Position numbers and translations under genes: made by a program. A DNA stretch of 54,934 nt from Candidatus Uhrbacteria bacterium (GTDB lineage: Bacteria; Patescibacteriota; Patescibacteriia; UBA9934). The DNA is taken from the NCBI GenBank assembly GCA_018673485.1, contig JABHCP010000016.1, forward strand, positions 1 through 54,934, in the 5' to 3' direction. Below the pieces are notes generated by a model. That model saw only the letters and a program-made list of their open reading frames with translations. It did no database searches and was not told the origin of the DNA. Shown in pieces: positions 10,101-19,565 of this stretch. The stretch's first letter is position 1, and every line of letters starts with the position of its first letter.

Positions 10101-11191
10101 TCATTTCTTGTAATAACCTCCGGAGCGTTCAAAGAATACAATCGCTTTAGACGATTATTTCTATTAATAACTCTTCGATATAAATCATTCAAGTCACTTG
10201 TTGCAAACCGACCTCCGTCGAGCGCCACCATTGGTCGCAAGTCTGCAGGAATAACTGGGATTGCACGCAAAACCATCCAATCTGGGTGAATTCCGTTCTT
10301 TTCAAGTGAATGCAGAAGTTTTAGACGACGAGTAATTCGATCATGTTTCGTACGAGACCGTGTCGCTTCAAGTTCTCCATTTAGAATCTCGATTGTTGCC
10401 TTAACATCTATTCGATCAAGCAACTTCAGGATCGCCTCGGCTCCAATGCCAGCATCAAAGATGTGACCAAAACGAATTGACCACTCTTGGTAGGTGCTTT
10501 CAGGAATTACTTTCATGATCTTCATCTCCTTAAGATCCTGATCAACTGTTAGGAAATCTTCCTCAAGCTCTTCGAGCTTTTTATCTGACAATTCTTGAAT
10601 GCGTTTTTGCTCAGCATCGATCTGCTTCTTATCATCCTTAAACTTCTCGATTACTCGACCCATGTCACGCTTTTGCTCACCCTCAATCATCTTTTTCTTT
10701 GACTTGTACTCAGCCTTAACCTGCTCAAGCGTTTGCTCGAGCGCCTCCTGGTTAATATCAGTGATGATGAAACTTGAGAAATAAATAACCTTCTCAAGAG
10801 CCTGCACTCCCATGTCCAATATTGTTCCAATCTTTGACGGAACTCCGCGTAAGAACCAAATGTGAGTCACTGGGCTCGCTAACTCAATGTGCCCCATGCG
10901 CTCGCGTCTTACAACAGCTTGAGTAACCTCTACTCCACATTTGTCGCAAATGATTCCTTTGTATCGTATTTTTTTATACTTTCCACAGTAACACTCCCAG
11001 TCCTTTGACGGTCCAAAAATTTCTTCCGCGAAAAGCCCATGCTTTTCTGGCTTCTGTGTTCTGTAGTTGATAGTCTCTGGCTTGGTGATTTCACCATATG
11101 ACCACGACCGTATGGCATCAGGTGACGCTAGCCGTAATCGGATAGAGTCAAAGTCTGTGCCTTTGAGTGTATTTAGTTGATGTATTGCCAT
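7148..11191 (-). CDS. rpoC: RNA polymerase subunit beta'
   Basis: 1347 aa. It contains the N-terminal zinc ribbon (CYCGKYKKIRYKGIICDKC), the catalytic Mg-binding NADFDGDQMAVHVPL, the bridge-helix/trigger-loop region (GEPGTQLTMRTFHTGG), the second zinc site (CGGVCKKCYGYDL-like) and an acidic C-terminal tail (about the last 60 residues, Glu/Asp-rich). It follows rpoB by 11 nt. The length has no room for the large lineage-specific insertions seen in some phyla. Two subunits from separate rpoB and rpoC genes form the catalytic core. Confidence 0.98.
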   Translation of the reverse strand: MAIHQLNTLKGTDFDSIRLRLASPDAIRSWSYGEITKPETINYRTQKPEKHGLFAEEIFGPSKDWECYCGKYKKIRYKGIICDKCGVEVTQAVVRRERMGHIELASPVTHIWFLRGVPSKIGTILDMGVQALEKVIYFSSFIITDINQEALEQTLEQVKAEYKSKKKMIEGEQKRDMGRVIEKFKDDKKQIDAEQKRIQELSDKKLEELEEDFLTVDQDLKEMKIMKVIPESTYQEWSIRFGHIFDAGIGAEAILKLLDRIDVKATIEILNGELEATRSRTKHDRITRRLKLLHSLEKNGIHPDWMVLRAIPVIPADLRPMVALDGGRFATSDLNDLYRRVINRNNRLKRLYSLNAPEVITRNEKRMLQEAVDSLIDNSARSSKTVIAATGRKRQLKSLADILKGKQGRFRQNLLGKRIDYSGRSVIVVGPHLSIDQCGIPKKMALELFRPFVISKLISREYVHNIRSANRFIESDRPEVWDILEEVVQGAFVMLNRAPTLHRLGIQAFRPVLVEGKAIQVHPMVCDAFNADFDGDQMAVHVPLTKEANREAEELMLSTHNLLKPSHGGPVATPGKDIAWGAYYLSMTYDEPDEENLKSFADARSAKYAYQAEKLELHKWIRARLDGEMVITTVGRIILNERFPDFVPFMNETMGKKQLANIVRETLEKHGSEYTSILLDQLKELGFKYAEKSGYSWGMSELPEIPQKKEIITDGNARIAEIDDFFSQGLLTQSERHTQIIKVWAEVKDRIADIAKGMLPSGSSAYTMIDSGARGSWGQMTQMIGMIGLKASASGETIELPVKSSFKEGVDVLEFFISSHGQRKGLTDTALKTANAGYLTRRLVDVAQDVVVRTEDCGDKEGMVVTTAQAEEMGVTIYDRILGRTALKPIIMPGGRKTIVEAGELIKEDHIRTLQSGKKDLEEAHIRYLLTCKEYGGVCKKCYGYDLAYNKPVKMGTSVGIIAAQSIGEPGTQLTMRTFHTGGVAGKDITSGLPRVEELFEARMPKQKATMTEISGSVSIERAERTIEQVGTGKKMVDVRPGQSIIRIRYTAMEEKKFSVGRGGKLMVKDGDMLRHGDVIGETTTGEKILSDVEGAVVAKKTTITVTHDAPKVREYVIPQGYTLYVKDGDEVLAGDALTEGHLDLQALFKYKGREAVQDYILKQITEVYASQGQKLNSKHIEIIARQMFSRVRILDAKDSDFLPGEVVERASMESENGRVKKDKKKVAEYEDMFLGITKVSLSTESWLSAASFQETARVLINASVTGKVDGLNGLKENVIIGRLIPAGTGYDNDYIDMPEVEEESAAVEDKDEVKIEIEAPEIIKEAEEASKDEVQDGDGDKETNEE

Positions 11192-11202
11192 ATGATTGTG
11201 CC

Positions 11203-14200
11203 TTAATGGTCGTTTTGTTGTGATTTTGTATCAATATCAATGGCAGCTCCCTTCTCTAAGAGTTCAACGTCCAAACAGAGACCCTTCAACTCACGAATGA
11301 GCACATTGAATGACTCTGGAATATTAACCTTTTTGATTGGATCTCCTTTGATGATCGCTTCATAAGCCTTTGAACGTCCTGGGACGTCATCGGACTTAAT
11401 CGTCAAAATCTCTTGTAAGGTATGCGCTGCCCCGTATGCTTCCAGTGCCCAAACTTCCATCTCTCCGAATCTCTGTCCACCAAACTGAGCCTTTCCTCCA
11501 AGTGGCTGCTGTGTGATTAAAGAGTATGGACCAATTGATCGCTGGTGCATCTTGTCCTCAATCATGTGGTTTAGCTTGAGCATGTACATCACACCAACAG
11601 TAATCTCATTATCGTACTGCTCTCCAGTTCTTCCATCGAGCAAGAACATTTTACCGCTAATGTCATGCCCCGCAGCTTCCAATTCTTTTCTAATTAGATC
11701 TTCTGATACTCCAGAGAAAACAGGTGACGCAACGTGATAACCAAGCGTGTCAGCTGCAAGACCTAGGTGAACCTCCAAAATCTGACCAAGGTTCATACGT
11801 GATACAACTCCAAGTGGAGTTAGAATAACGTCAACCGGTCGACCATCTTTTGTAAAAGGCATGTCCTCAATTGGAACAACTCTTGAGACAACGCCCTTGT
11901 TACCGTGACGTCCCGCCATCTTGTCTCCAACTTGCATCTTTCGAAGATCTGCCATTGTTACCTGGACAGACTTTACAACTCCAGCTGGCAAATTATCACC
12001 ATCCTCTCGAGAGAAAATCTTAACATCAACTACCTTTCCTTTATTTCCGTGTTGCAAGTACATTGAAGAGTCTCGAACATCGCGAGCTTTTTCTCCAAAA
12101 ATTGCCCGTAGTAACTTTTCTTCTGCTGAAAGTTCAGTCTCTCCCTTTGGTGTAATCTTTCCTACTAGAATGTCGCCCGACTTAACCTCGGCTCCGACAC
12201 GGATAATCCCTTCTGCATCCAAGTTCTTCAACTTTTCCTCAGAAACGTTTGGAATGTCTGACGTTACAACCTCAGGGCCTAGCTTTGTATCACGCACATC
12301 TAATGTGTGATGCTCAAGGTGCAAAGTTGTGAAACGATCATCTTGTACTACTTTTTCTGAAAGAATGATCGCATCCTCATAGTTGCAACCGTCCCAACTC
12401 ATGAAAGCAACCATCATGTTCTGACCAAGCGCCAACTCTCCCTCATCAACTGATGGCCCATCTGCTAGAATGTCACCCTTTTTAAAATTGTCGCCAACTT
12501 TAATGATCGGTCGCTGGTTAATTGAAGTTGAGTGGTTTGACCGTTTAAACTTATTTAATGTATATGTAACTTCTCCATCTTTTTTATATTCAACAACTAC
12601 TTTTCCGCCATCTACGTACTTAACAACACCGTCTTCACGAGCTGTAAGAACGTGTCCTGAATCAACTGCAGCTCGACGCTCTCGTCCAGTTCCGATTCTT
12701 GGCGCTTCAGGCTTAATTGGAGGTACTGCCTGACGTTGCATGTTTGATCCCATCAATGCTCGAGTTGCGTCATCGTGCTCGAGGAATGGAATTAATGATG
12801 TTCCAATAGAAACAATTTGTGCTGATGAAACATCGAGAAAATCTACCTCTTGAGCTCTTACCAATCGAGCTTCGCCATACTTTCGAGCCTCAACAGTATC
12901 TGACTCGATGTATCCGTCCTCTGTAATCTTAATAGTCGCCGGACAAGTAACAGATTTTTCTTCTTTAAATGCATTAATGTACTCAATATCATCAGTCACC
13001 TTCATTCTTCCATCTTCATTTATGACCTTTCTGTACGGGGTTTCGATAAATCCGTACTTATTGATACGCGCGTAACTCGCCAGCTGTCCCACAAGCCCAA
13101 TATTTGGTCCCTCAGGAGTCTGCACGGGACAAATTCGTCCGTAGTGAGTTGTGTGAACGTCACGAACCTCAAATCCAGCACGCTCACGTGACAAACCACC
13201 TTGCCCCAGCGCTGAAAGTCGGCGCTTGTGCTCGAGCTCAGCCAGTGGATTGGTTTGGTCCATGAACTGAGACAACTGAGAAGACATGAAGAACTCACGC
13301 GTTGATCCAATAACTGGTCGGGCATTAATCAAACGACCTGGGGTAATACTTTCAATATCGTGCGTACTCATTCGATCACGTACGATTCGCTCCATTCGAG
13401 CAAGACCAATTCTAAATCGTCCCTGAATAAGCTCACCAACTGCACGTACTCGTCTGTTTCCAAGGTGATCAACATCATCTGGTTCTTCCTGAGTGATATT
13501 TAATCGAATAATCTCACTAATAATATCTACCAAGTCTTCTTTTGTAAGGATTCTATTCGCCTCAACTGTAACGCCGTCTTCTGGGTTCTCCTTATTAAAG
13601 CGTGTATTGAATTTAAATCGTCCAACTGGCCCTAAGTCATACCGATCAAAGTTGAAGAACATTGAATGAATCAACTGCTTAGCGTTTTCTGCCGTTGCCA
13701 AGTCTCCTGGTCTAATTCTTTTATAAACTTCTTTGAGCCCCTCTTCTTCGTTTGTAGAAACATCTTTTGCAAGCGTCGTCTCTATATACTTATTCAATGG
13801 ATGAGTGTCGATGTCTTTGAAAAGATCAAGAATCTCTTCATCTGTAAAATATCCAAAAGCGCGCAAAAGTGCAGTAACTGCAACTTTTCGCTTTCTATCG
13901 ATCTTAACCCAGATCACGTTCTTGGCATCAGTTTCAAACTCCAACCATGCTCCACGATTAGGAATGATCTTAGCTCCATAATAACGGCGCCCTCGCACTG
14001 CCTCTGCAGTAAAGAATGCTCCAGCTGATCGAACTAATTGCGAAACGATCACTCGCTCTGAACCATTAATGATAAATGTACCTCTGTCAGTCATAACTGG
14101 CAGATCTCCAAGGAAAATCTCCTGCTCCTTACTGTCTTTTGTACGAAGGTTGGTTAATTTTGCCTTCACACGTAGTGGAGCCTCAAAGGTAATATTCTTG

Positions 14201-14442
14201 TCCTTTGAGGTTTTCTCATCAAATTTCGGCTCATCGATGAAATATTCACCGAATGTTAGCTCCAAATCACGACCAATGAAGTCCGCAATCGGAGAAACCT
14301 CAGATAAGAGCTCAGAAAGCCCTTCTTCAAGGAACCACTTATAAGATGATTTCTGAACCTCAATCAAATCAGGAAGGTCCATTGCCTCGCGTGTTGAATT
14401 AAAGTATTTGCGCTCACGCACGGAAGTTGATTTTTTCGCCAT
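11203..14442 (-). CDS. rpoB: RNA polymerase subunit beta
   Basis: 1079 aa, with a rifampicin-pocket region ([27 protein letters not shown]), [10 protein letters not shown], and the C-terminal [16 protein letters not shown] typical of beta. Rif-cluster residues appear wild-type-like (DQTNP, HKRRLS). It is first in the rpoBC operon and is preceded by a roughly 200-nt leader and a good promoter at 14652-14681. There is no Shine-Dalgarno sequence before the ATG. The usual upstream rplJ-rplL genes are not in this window; a structured region and a GC-rich unit lie there instead. Confidence 0.98.
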   Translation of the reverse strand: MAKKSTSVRERKYFNSTREAMDLPDLIEVQKSSYKWFLEEGLSELLSEVSPIADFIGRDLELTFGEYFIDEPKFDEKTSKDKNITFEAPLRVKAKLTNLRTKDSKEQEIFLGDLPVMTDRGTFIINGSERVIVSQLVRSAGAFFTAEAVRGRRYYGAKIIPNRGAWLEFETDAKNVIWVKIDRKRKVAVTALLRAFGYFTDEEILDLFKDIDTHPLNKYIETTLAKDVSTNEEEGLKEVYKRIRPGDLATAENAKQLIHSMFFNFDRYDLGPVGRFKFNTRFNKENPEDGVTVEANRILTKEDLVDIISEIIRLNITQEEPDDVDHLGNRRVRAVGELIQGRFRIGLARMERIVRDRMSTHDIESITPGRLINARPVIGSTREFFMSSQLSQFMDQTNPLAELEHKRRLSALGQGGLSRERAGFEVRDVHTTHYGRICPVQTPEGPNIGLVGQLASYARINKYGFIETPYRKVINEDGRMKVTDDIEYINAFKEEKSVTCPATIKITEDGYIESDTVEARKYGEARLVRAQEVDFLDVSSAQIVSIGTSLIPFLEHDDATRALMGSNMQRQAVPPIKPEAPRIGTGRERRAAVDSGHVLTAREDGVVKYVDGGKVVVEYKKDGEVTYTLNKFKRSNHSTSINQRPIIKVGDNFKKGDILADGPSVDEGELALGQNMMVAFMSWDGCNYEDAIILSEKVVQDDRFTTLHLEHHTLDVRDTKLGPEVVTSDIPNVSEEKLKNLDAEGIIRVGAEVKSGDILVGKITPKGETELSAEEKLLRAIFGEKARDVRDSSMYLQHGNKGKVVDVKIFSREDGDNLPAGVVKSVQVTMADLRKMQVGDKMAGRHGNKGVVSRVVPIEDMPFTKDGRPVDVILTPLGVVSRMNLGQILEVHLGLAADTLGYHVASPVFSGVSEDLIRKELEAAGHDISGKMFLLDGRTGEQYDNEITVGVMYMLKLNHMIEDKMHQRSIGPYSLITQQPLGGKAQFGGQRFGEMEVWALEAYGAAHTLQEILTIKSDDVPGRSKAYEAIIKGDPIKKVNIPESFNVLIRELKGLCLDVELLEKGAAIDIDTKSQQNDH

Positions 14443-14651
14443 ATAAACAAAAATCGCCTCATTACCCTCAATGAAGCTTGTTATTGGGTTGAATTTTGCA
14501 CCTCCAGAGACTGCACCAGTGTGATCACAGCGCTCGGAAGTAGGTGTTTGGGGGTCACCTGTTGTAAAACTTATTTACTAACGTTAGAGAACTTTCACCC
14601 CTTTTACATCGTAGTATGGGTGAGGATGTTCTACCTCGCTAAAGCGTCGAA

Positions 14652-14681
14652 AGTATATCAAAGTACTGTATGTTTAGTCAA
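14652..14681 (-). promoter_or_regulatory. rpoB promoter
   Basis: Minus strand TTGACT (14676-14681), 18-nt spacer, TATACT (14652-14657). It gives a leader of about 200 nt before rpoB, the longest leader seen for a core gene here, leaving room for regulation by an RNA element that I cannot identify. Confidence 0.7.
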
Positions 14682-14711
14682 ATGACGGCAGCAGATAACA
14701 GCATTCCAAAA

Positions 14712-14850
14712 GCCGTCATCCCGAGCGAAGCCGAGGGATCTGCGTCAGTAAATAGCATTATTCCATACGCGGTCATCCTGAGCGAAATTATATTGTCGCC
14801 AGGCGAAGCCTGGCCCGGCTACGCCGGGAAGGATCTCGAGAATGAAGTTT
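14712..14850. repeat. GTCATCC(C/T)GAGCGAA-type repeats
   Basis: Two degenerate copies: GTCATCCCGAGCGAAGCCGA ending GGGATCT (about 14718-14742), and GTCATCCTGAGCGAA (about 14781) whose partner GGATCTCGAG is near 14831. The second is interrupted by two perfect hairpins, CCAGGC-GAA-GCCTGG type and CCCGGC-TAC-GCCGGG type. The basic motif is a known, widespread intergenic repeat in many bacteria. Confidence 0.55.
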
Positions 14851-14864
14851 CGAGCCCCACGTTC

Positions 14865-15046
14865 CCTTCCACTCCTCCCATGAACTGCAGGGCAAGGACA
14901 CAACGTCTACCAAACCAATGCTAGTGCACAAGAGGAGAGAAATCCCTATCTATAACAGGGAACGTGCAGACACTGACCTGAAAGCCTGCGCCTCACCCCG
15001 CAGTTTATGAGAAAAGCCTACAAGTACTTACCTTATGCCTGTATAA
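14865..15046 (-). ncRNA. possible structured RNA upstream of rpoB
   Basis: On the minus strand a weak promoter (TTCAAG 15064-15069, 17-nt spacer, TTATAC 15041-15046) faces a segment that folds into a long imperfect hairpin. CACGTTCCCT pairs with AGGGAACGTG over about 110 nt, enclosing CTCCTC/GAGGAG. Size and rod-like form recall 6S-type RNAs, but I see no diagnostic motif and no terminator. The fold is symmetric, so strand is uncertain. Confidence 0.25.
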
Positions 15047-15080
15047 TAAATCATTTCACACACCTTGAACATGTGCACAA

Positions 15081-15109
15081 TTGCATGAATGGGTTCGTCA
15101 TGCTAGATT
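15081..15109 (+). promoter_or_regulatory. promoter of GC-rich unit 2, with dyad in spacer
   Basis: TTGCAT (15081-15086), 17-nt spacer, TAGATT (15104-15109). An inverted repeat GCATGA...TCATGC runs from the -35 to the edge of the -10, which could be an operator. Confidence 0.65.
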
Positions 15110-15155
15110 GAATCGTCTCCCACACCCGTTGGGCGATTGCCCCAAAGGAGCCAGC

Positions 15156-15668
15156 ATGGCACGCGATGCCGAGCAAAGCCCCGAAATCACCATCAAAGTC
15201 GGTGGTCTCTCCATCACAGCGCCAAGGCACGAGATTGGTGACACGCTCAACCAACTCACCCAGAGCGCTGACACGCTAGAGCTTGATTTCAGCGCCTCGA
15301 GCAATCAAGGTTGGGCCCTAAAAATGATGGAACTGCTGATAGAAAGACAGCGGGTCATCTGCTACTTGATGCGGCCGATCGGTGACCTTGAACTCTCAGA
15401 CGCCACACGCGCCATGATTGAGGGTCTCAACCTCATCGACGCGCCTCAGTGGGTCGTTCTAGACAGGTTCACCAATGCCAGAGCATGCGACTCGACCTCT
15501 GAAGCCACTCTCTACACTAGGCTGGCGGAAAAAGTCATGCGCGAGCTAGGCTATCAGAATACATGGGAAATTCGCTGTGCGATTATGGCCATCTCTACGG
15601 TGAAGATCCTTGAAGCTCGCAGCGCCCACGGAAGCCGCATCCTGCAAAGCCACCACACTCACTCGTAG
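15156..15668 (+). CDS. unknown protein, GC-rich unit 2
   Basis: A 170-aa soluble protein of unknown family (MARDAEQSPEITIKVGGLSI). The N-terminal part is beta-rich, and the middle (LKMMELLIERQRVICYLMRP) is helical. No catalytic motif recognised. The start is chosen by a strong Shine-Dalgarno sequence (AAAGGAG, 7 nt before the ATG). The longer frame from 15081 runs through the promoter and is rejected. It is monocistronic with its own terminator; base composition is higher in GC than rpoB or recA. Its terminator abuts the 26-bp copy of the recA 3' end at 15726. Confidence 0.75.
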   Translation: MARDAEQSPEITIKVGGLSITAPRHEIGDTLNQLTQSADTLELDFSASSNQGWALKMMELLIERQRVICYLMRPIGDLELSDATRAMIEGLNLIDAPQWVVLDRFTNARACDSTSEATLYTRLAEKVMRELGYQNTWEIRCAIMAISTVKILEARSAHGSRILQSHHTHS

Positions 15669-15689
15669 AGCCATACACCTACACACGAA

Positions 15690-15713
15690 CCCCGCGTTCC
15701 TTGAAACGCGGGG
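15690..15713 (+). terminator. terminator of unit 2
   Basis: CCCCGCGTT - CCTTGA - AACGCGGGG, followed by CTTACTGCTTTC. Confidence 0.8.
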
Positions 15714-15725
15714 CTTACTGCTTTC

Positions 15726-15751
15726 TAAACTTGTTCTTTGATTGCTTTTTC
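15726..15751 (-). repeat. 26-bp copy of the recA 3' end
   Basis: Identical over 26 bp to 17659-17684, the last codons of recA (KAIKEQV plus stop start). Same orientation, so the helicase gene lies between two direct repeats. The bases outside the match differ immediately on both sides. Confidence 0.9.
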
Positions 15752-15766
15752 AAAAACTTTTAATCA

Positions 15767-17554
15767 TTATAGAGATTGTTCTTTTATAATCACAAGCGTT
15801 TGCATTGCGCGCGTGAGGCCGACATAGAAAAGATTTTTATTTATATGCCTCAACTCTTTTTGTAATTTCTTGTTTTTATGAATAGGTTGAAGAGCCTCAT
15901 CACCCACTCCGACCAAAATAACTGTATCGAACTCAACACCCTGAGCTTCCTTAATTGTCATAACTTTAACCTTCTTGCTTTTCAAATATTCATACTTGCG
16001 TAAATCCTTGTCCTCAAATCCTAGCACCCCAACAAGAAGCCCTTCTTTTTCTGATATCAGCTTATCAATGTGCAGCTTTGCTTCTTCTGATTTCTGATAT
16101 TCAAGAACTTCGGAGCCACTCGGAATCGCATCTGGTACCTCTATTTCGTATCCTTGACCCTTAATGTATTGAAGGATATTCCTAGTATTTCGATAGACTT
16201 TCTTTAATTCTGCGCATCTTTCAGATGAAAACTCTTCATCGACCTCATTCCAAATAGTCATAGTACCAATGCGCGTGCGTTGTCCTAGGTCTCCAGTGTA
16301 AAGCATTGACTTGGTATCTGGATGGAGACAGGATTTAATAGTCTGTATTTGCTTTGCTGAGTAATTTTGCACTTCATCAAGCATCACGAGTGAGTATTGA
16401 AGTGGAACTATCTCTTTCTTTCTTATCAGTCTAGAATTTTTCCCCTCAAAGTATCTTTCAATTTCTGTGAGCAATGCACCGTCTCTATTTATTATCCCTG
16501 ATTGTAAAAACGTTAGATCGAAATAATCCAGTCTATTTTCTTTCTCTTGATAGATAAGTGCTTCAACGAGCTGTTTGTCCTTTGAATAAATGCTTCTTAA
16601 CCATGCAAACGGATCAAATCCTTTTTTACTCATCTTTGGAAGCTCCTTATGTTGAATCATGGCTTTTTTAAAGCTTATTTCATTCCAATCGATTTCTATC
16701 CCACCCTCAATGCCGGTGTCACCACATATATATCCTTGAAGCCCCATCTTGGACAAAGCCCAAATTCCGTATGTTGTAATCTCAACATTGTGAATACCTA
16801 ACTCTGGTAACAAGCTTGAAAAGTACTGGCGAGTTGACTCATCTTGAACAAAAACAATTATAGGCGCCTTGCCATACAACTCTATGGTTTCTGGTGACTG
16901 CAGAAGATAAGCGATACGATGAAGTGCTAACGTTGTTTTTCCAGACCCAGCAGGGCCAGAAATAAGAAAGGAACCATCTGGATTTGCGCGTATGACCTTG
17001 TCCTGAGCTTTTTCCATTTGCGCAATAATTTCAGGAAGGACGAAACCAGTTTTACGATTTGTGAGGTATTCTTGATGGATAAGTGTGCGTTCGTATTCCC
17101 CTGACTCTGACGCCATGAAAACAATCTTTTCCTTTGATATAAGAAACTGATCCTTTCTACTAAGCTTTGCGTTTCGTTTCTCTCCAGATGACAGCGTATA
17201 TGAAACCTCACCCAGATTTTCAAAACGTATCCTTGCAGCTGGGGTGATCCATGAATAAATAGATTCCTCAATTAATGAAAACTTTCCAAAATATAGCGTC
17301 TCTTCAGCATCGCCAAATGAAACATCACAACGAGCTACAAAGGGTGATGGTTTCAAATGAAAAAGCTCATCTGCGCGATTTGCGTATATTGAACCAATCT
17401 TCTTTCTCACCGAATCATCATATTCGTGCACATTTGAATTCAGATTTTTTATCTGCTTGATTGCTTTTTTATGTTCATCGGAAATAGAGCAAACAACACC
17501 TTTTAAATGTTTTTGCGCGCTATTAAATAGATTTTTCTTTTTCTTATCGATCAT
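15767..17554 (-). CDS. superfamily 1 helicase, UvrD/HelD-like
   Basis: A 595-aa ATP-dependent SF1 helicase. It shows Walker A (SGPAGSGKTTLAL, about residue 195), Walker B DEVQ (VMLDEVQNY), motif III-like GDLGQRT, motif V (VMTIKEAQGVEFDTVILVG) and motif VI (FYVGLTRAMQTL). The N-terminal coiled region and overall layout resemble HelD-type helicases that recycle stalled RNA polymerase, but a DNA repair role is equally possible. The ATG at 17554 lies 8 nt after TAAAAT (17563-17568), favouring it over the GTG at 17572. It is downstream of recA and its terminator, and is flanked by direct repeats derived from the recA 3' end. Confidence 0.88.
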   Translation of the reverse strand: MIDKKKKNLFNSAQKHLKGVVCSISDEHKKAIKQIKNLNSNVHEYDDSVRKKIGSIYANRADELFHLKPSPFVARCDVSFGDAEETLYFGKFSLIEESIYSWITPAARIRFENLGEVSYTLSSGEKRNAKLSRKDQFLISKEKIVFMASESGEYERTLIHQEYLTNRKTGFVLPEIIAQMEKAQDKVIRANPDGSFLISGPAGSGKTTLALHRIAYLLQSPETIELYGKAPIIVFVQDESTRQYFSSLLPELGIHNVEITTYGIWALSKMGLQGYICGDTGIEGGIEIDWNEISFKKAMIQHKELPKMSKKGFDPFAWLRSIYSKDKQLVEALIYQEKENRLDYFDLTFLQSGIINRDGALLTEIERYFEGKNSRLIRKKEIVPLQYSLVMLDEVQNYSAKQIQTIKSCLHPDTKSMLYTGDLGQRTRIGTMTIWNEVDEEFSSERCAELKKVYRNTRNILQYIKGQGYEIEVPDAIPSGSEVLEYQKSEEAKLHIDKLISEKEGLLVGVLGFEDKDLRKYEYLKSKKVKVMTIKEAQGVEFDTVILVGVGDEALQPIHKNKKLQKELRHINKNLFYVGLTRAMQTLVIIKEQSL

Positions 17555-17603
17555 ACTAAAATATTTTATCACAGTTCTGAATTAAATTTAGCCATCAAAA
17601 AAC

Positions 17604-17625
17604 CCCTCGCCGTTACTTGCGAGGG
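17604..17625 (-). terminator. recA terminator
   Basis: CCCTCGC - CGTTACTT - GCGAGGG (plus-strand reading) with a run of six T on the minus strand directly after the stem. Confidence 0.85.
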
Positions 17626-17657
17626 ATTTCTAGCTCGAAGATCGAAGTTAATCAACT

Positions 17658-18662
17658 TTAAACTTGTTCTTTGATTGCTTTTTCTGTTGCTTTGCGGATC
17701 TCTTTTAGCAGCTTCTTGTCTGCTCTTAGGAATTGTCGTGCATTCTCGCGTCCGACGCCGAGCTTTGCTTCTCCGAATGTATAAGTATTTCCTTTTTTAG
17801 TGATTGACTCAACTTGAATTCCAACATCGAGCAAATCACCGGCGACTGATATTCCTTCGTTGTACATAATATCGAACTCGCAACGTTGGAAGGGGGGCGC
17901 CACCTTGTTTTTCACAATCTTCGCCTTAACTCGGTTTCCTACGATCTGCTCTGCTTGCTTAATTTGCGCTGATCGACGTACCTCAATACGAACTGATGAG
18001 TAAAACTTCAATGCGTTTCCACCGGACGTTGTCTCTGGGTTTCCAAACATGACTCCGATCTTGTGACGAATCTGGTTAATGAATATTACAGTTGTATTAG
18101 ACTTTGAAACGATCCCCGCAAGCTTACGCAAGGCCTGACTCATCAACCGTGCCTGTAAGCCCATGTGATGGTCACCCATATCTCCTTCAATTTCTGCCTT
18201 TGGAGTAAGTGCTGCCACGGAATCAATAATAATAACATCGACCGCGCTTGACCGAACAAGCGTGTCCACGATCTCGAGTGCCTGCTCTCCCGTATCGGGT
18301 TGCGAAATAAACAATTCATCGATATTAACACCGATTTTTGCTGCGTACTCAGGATCAAGGGCGTGCTCAGCGTCAACAAACGCTGCAACACCACCAATTT
18401 TTTGAACCTCTGCAACGATGTGCTGTGCTAATGTTGTTTTTCCAGATGATTCCGGACCATAAATCTCAATAATTCGCCCACGAGGGACTCCACCGATTCC
18501 TAGCGCTAGATCTAATGAAAGACACCCAGTGGATACTGATTCAACATTCAAAGCTTTGGCGTCACCCAGGCGCATAATTGAACCTTCGCCATAACGTTGC
18601 TTGATTTGCGCTATCGCTTCATCTGCTGCTTGGAATTTTGCTTTTTGATCTTCTTTTGACAT
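17658..18662 (-). CDS. recA: recombinase RecA
   Basis: 334 aa. RecA forms the filament on ssDNA that drives strand exchange and the SOS response. Walker [10 protein letters not shown], Walker [10 protein letters not shown], the L2 region ([30 protein letters not shown]-like) and the RecA signature ALKFYSSVR are visible. The C-terminal tail is short and basic ([11 protein letters not shown]), lacking the acidic tail of E. coli RecA. No Shine-Dalgarno sequence. The last 26 bp are duplicated at 15726-15751. Confidence 0.98.
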   Translation of the reverse strand: MSKEDQKAKFQAADEAIAQIKQRYGEGSIMRLGDAKALNVESVSTGCLSLDLALGIGGVPRGRIIEIYGPESSGKTTLAQHIVAEVQKIGGVAAFVDAEHALDPEYAAKIGVNIDELFISQPDTGEQALEIVDTLVRSSAVDVIIIDSVAALTPKAEIEGDMGDHHMGLQARLMSQALRKLAGIVSKSNTTVIFINQIRHKIGVMFGNPETTSGGNALKFYSSVRIEVRRSAQIKQAEQIVGNRVKAKIVKNKVAPPFQRCEFDIMYNEGISVAGDLLDVGIQVESITKKGNTYTFGEAKLGVGRENARQFLRADKKLLKEIRKATEKAIKEQV

Positions 18663-18748
18663 AGTAAACTTTTATGAATAAGACGCGCGTCCTGAGAGAA
18701 AAAAATAAAAGAACGGGTATCACGCGTCCTCCTCAACTACATTATATC

Positions 18749-19453
18749 TTATTGTGCAAAATATCCCACCTGACTTATCCACGACTGTGGATCAAATACA
18801 ACAGATCTTTCAATTATAGCTCTGCGCGAGTATCTTCGCTCAGCCTCGATAACAATGTCATTTAAACCCTGATTGAGGTCTACAATACTCTCGAACGTAA
18901 AATCATCATTAACTACGATTGGGGTTCCGTTTATATAGACGCTCGCTTCCCCTTCAACAAAACCCTGCACAGATATCATTGCATCATGGGTAAGAACATC
19001 ATCAGCTGGAGACAATAATACAATCTCCGGTGGTGAAATAATGGAGATAACTTGATATCCGATATAGGTCAAAACACACAGAAGCAAAGATGCTATCAAT
19101 CCATAACGCACAAAACGACTCCAAATATAAAATCGTTTGCTTTTCACTCTCTGTCTGGGCGAACACATTGGCTTAATCAAATCACACAACCCGCATTCCT
19201 CATCGTAAAGCTCCAAAAAGTACTTTTCATCAGCGCCAAGCACCCTTGCATACGCGCGAATGAAGTTTCTTGAATAAAGCGGTTCAGGCAAATCCTCAAA
19301 TCGACCAGACTCAAGTGCTTCCAAATAATTACGCTGAATATGAGTCTTTTTCTCCATCAAATCCAATGTGATAGCTTGATTTCTACGCAAAGCACGTAGC
19401 TTCTCAGACAAGCTCTTTGGATCTTCATCTAATTTTCGCTTTACAAAAACCAT
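18749..19453 (-). CDS. RodZ-like membrane HTH protein
   Basis: A 234-aa protein. The N-terminal helix-turn-helix (about residues 13-75) has the RodZ-type signature LPEPLYSRNFIRAYARVLG. A Cys-containing linker follows, then one transmembrane segment (about residues 112-134). The outer beta-sandwich (about 138-225: PPEIVLLSPADDVLTHDAMI...) resembles glucodextranase-B/Ig-like domains. By homology it could link the cytoskeleton to wall synthesis. It lies between ftsK and recA, all on the minus strand. No Shine-Dalgarno sequence. Confidence 0.85.
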   Translation of the reverse strand: MVFVKRKLDEDPKSLSEKLRALRRNQAITLDLMEKKTHIQRNYLEALESGRFEDLPEPLYSRNFIRAYARVLGADEKYFLELYDEECGLCDLIKPMCSPRQRVKSKRFYIWSRFVRYGLIASLLLCVLTYIGYQVISIISPPEIVLLSPADDVLTHDAMISVQGFVEGEASVYINGTPIVVNDDFTFESIVDLNQGLNDIVIEAERRYSRRAIIERSVVFDPQSWISQVGYFAQ

Positions 19454-19565
19454 TATTGAAAGGTTATAAAAGGTAAAAAAGGAATAAAAGGTTTTAAAGG
19501 TCTACTTCGAAATAAACATCTTAAACAAGTGAGACGAAGCCGAACGATTCATCATGTTAAACATC

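Larger units (their letters stand above)
14443..15080. other. gene-free region upstream of rpoB with repeats and structure
   Basis: From rpoB outward: a ~200-nt leader (14443-14645), the rpoB promoter, a repeat tract (14712-14850), a long imperfect hairpin region (14865-15000) and AT-rich DNA with TATAAT on the plus strand at 15042-15047. No convincing ORF is seen; a 84-codon frame at 14670 runs through repeats and is rejected. Confidence 0.6.

Noticed and set aside
14670-14924. Plus-strand 84-codon frame
   Set aside because: Made of intergenic repeats; no ribosome site.
18770-18795. DnaA boxes (TTATCCACG, CTGTGGATC)
   Set aside because: They lie inside the coding end of the RodZ-like gene and are isolated.
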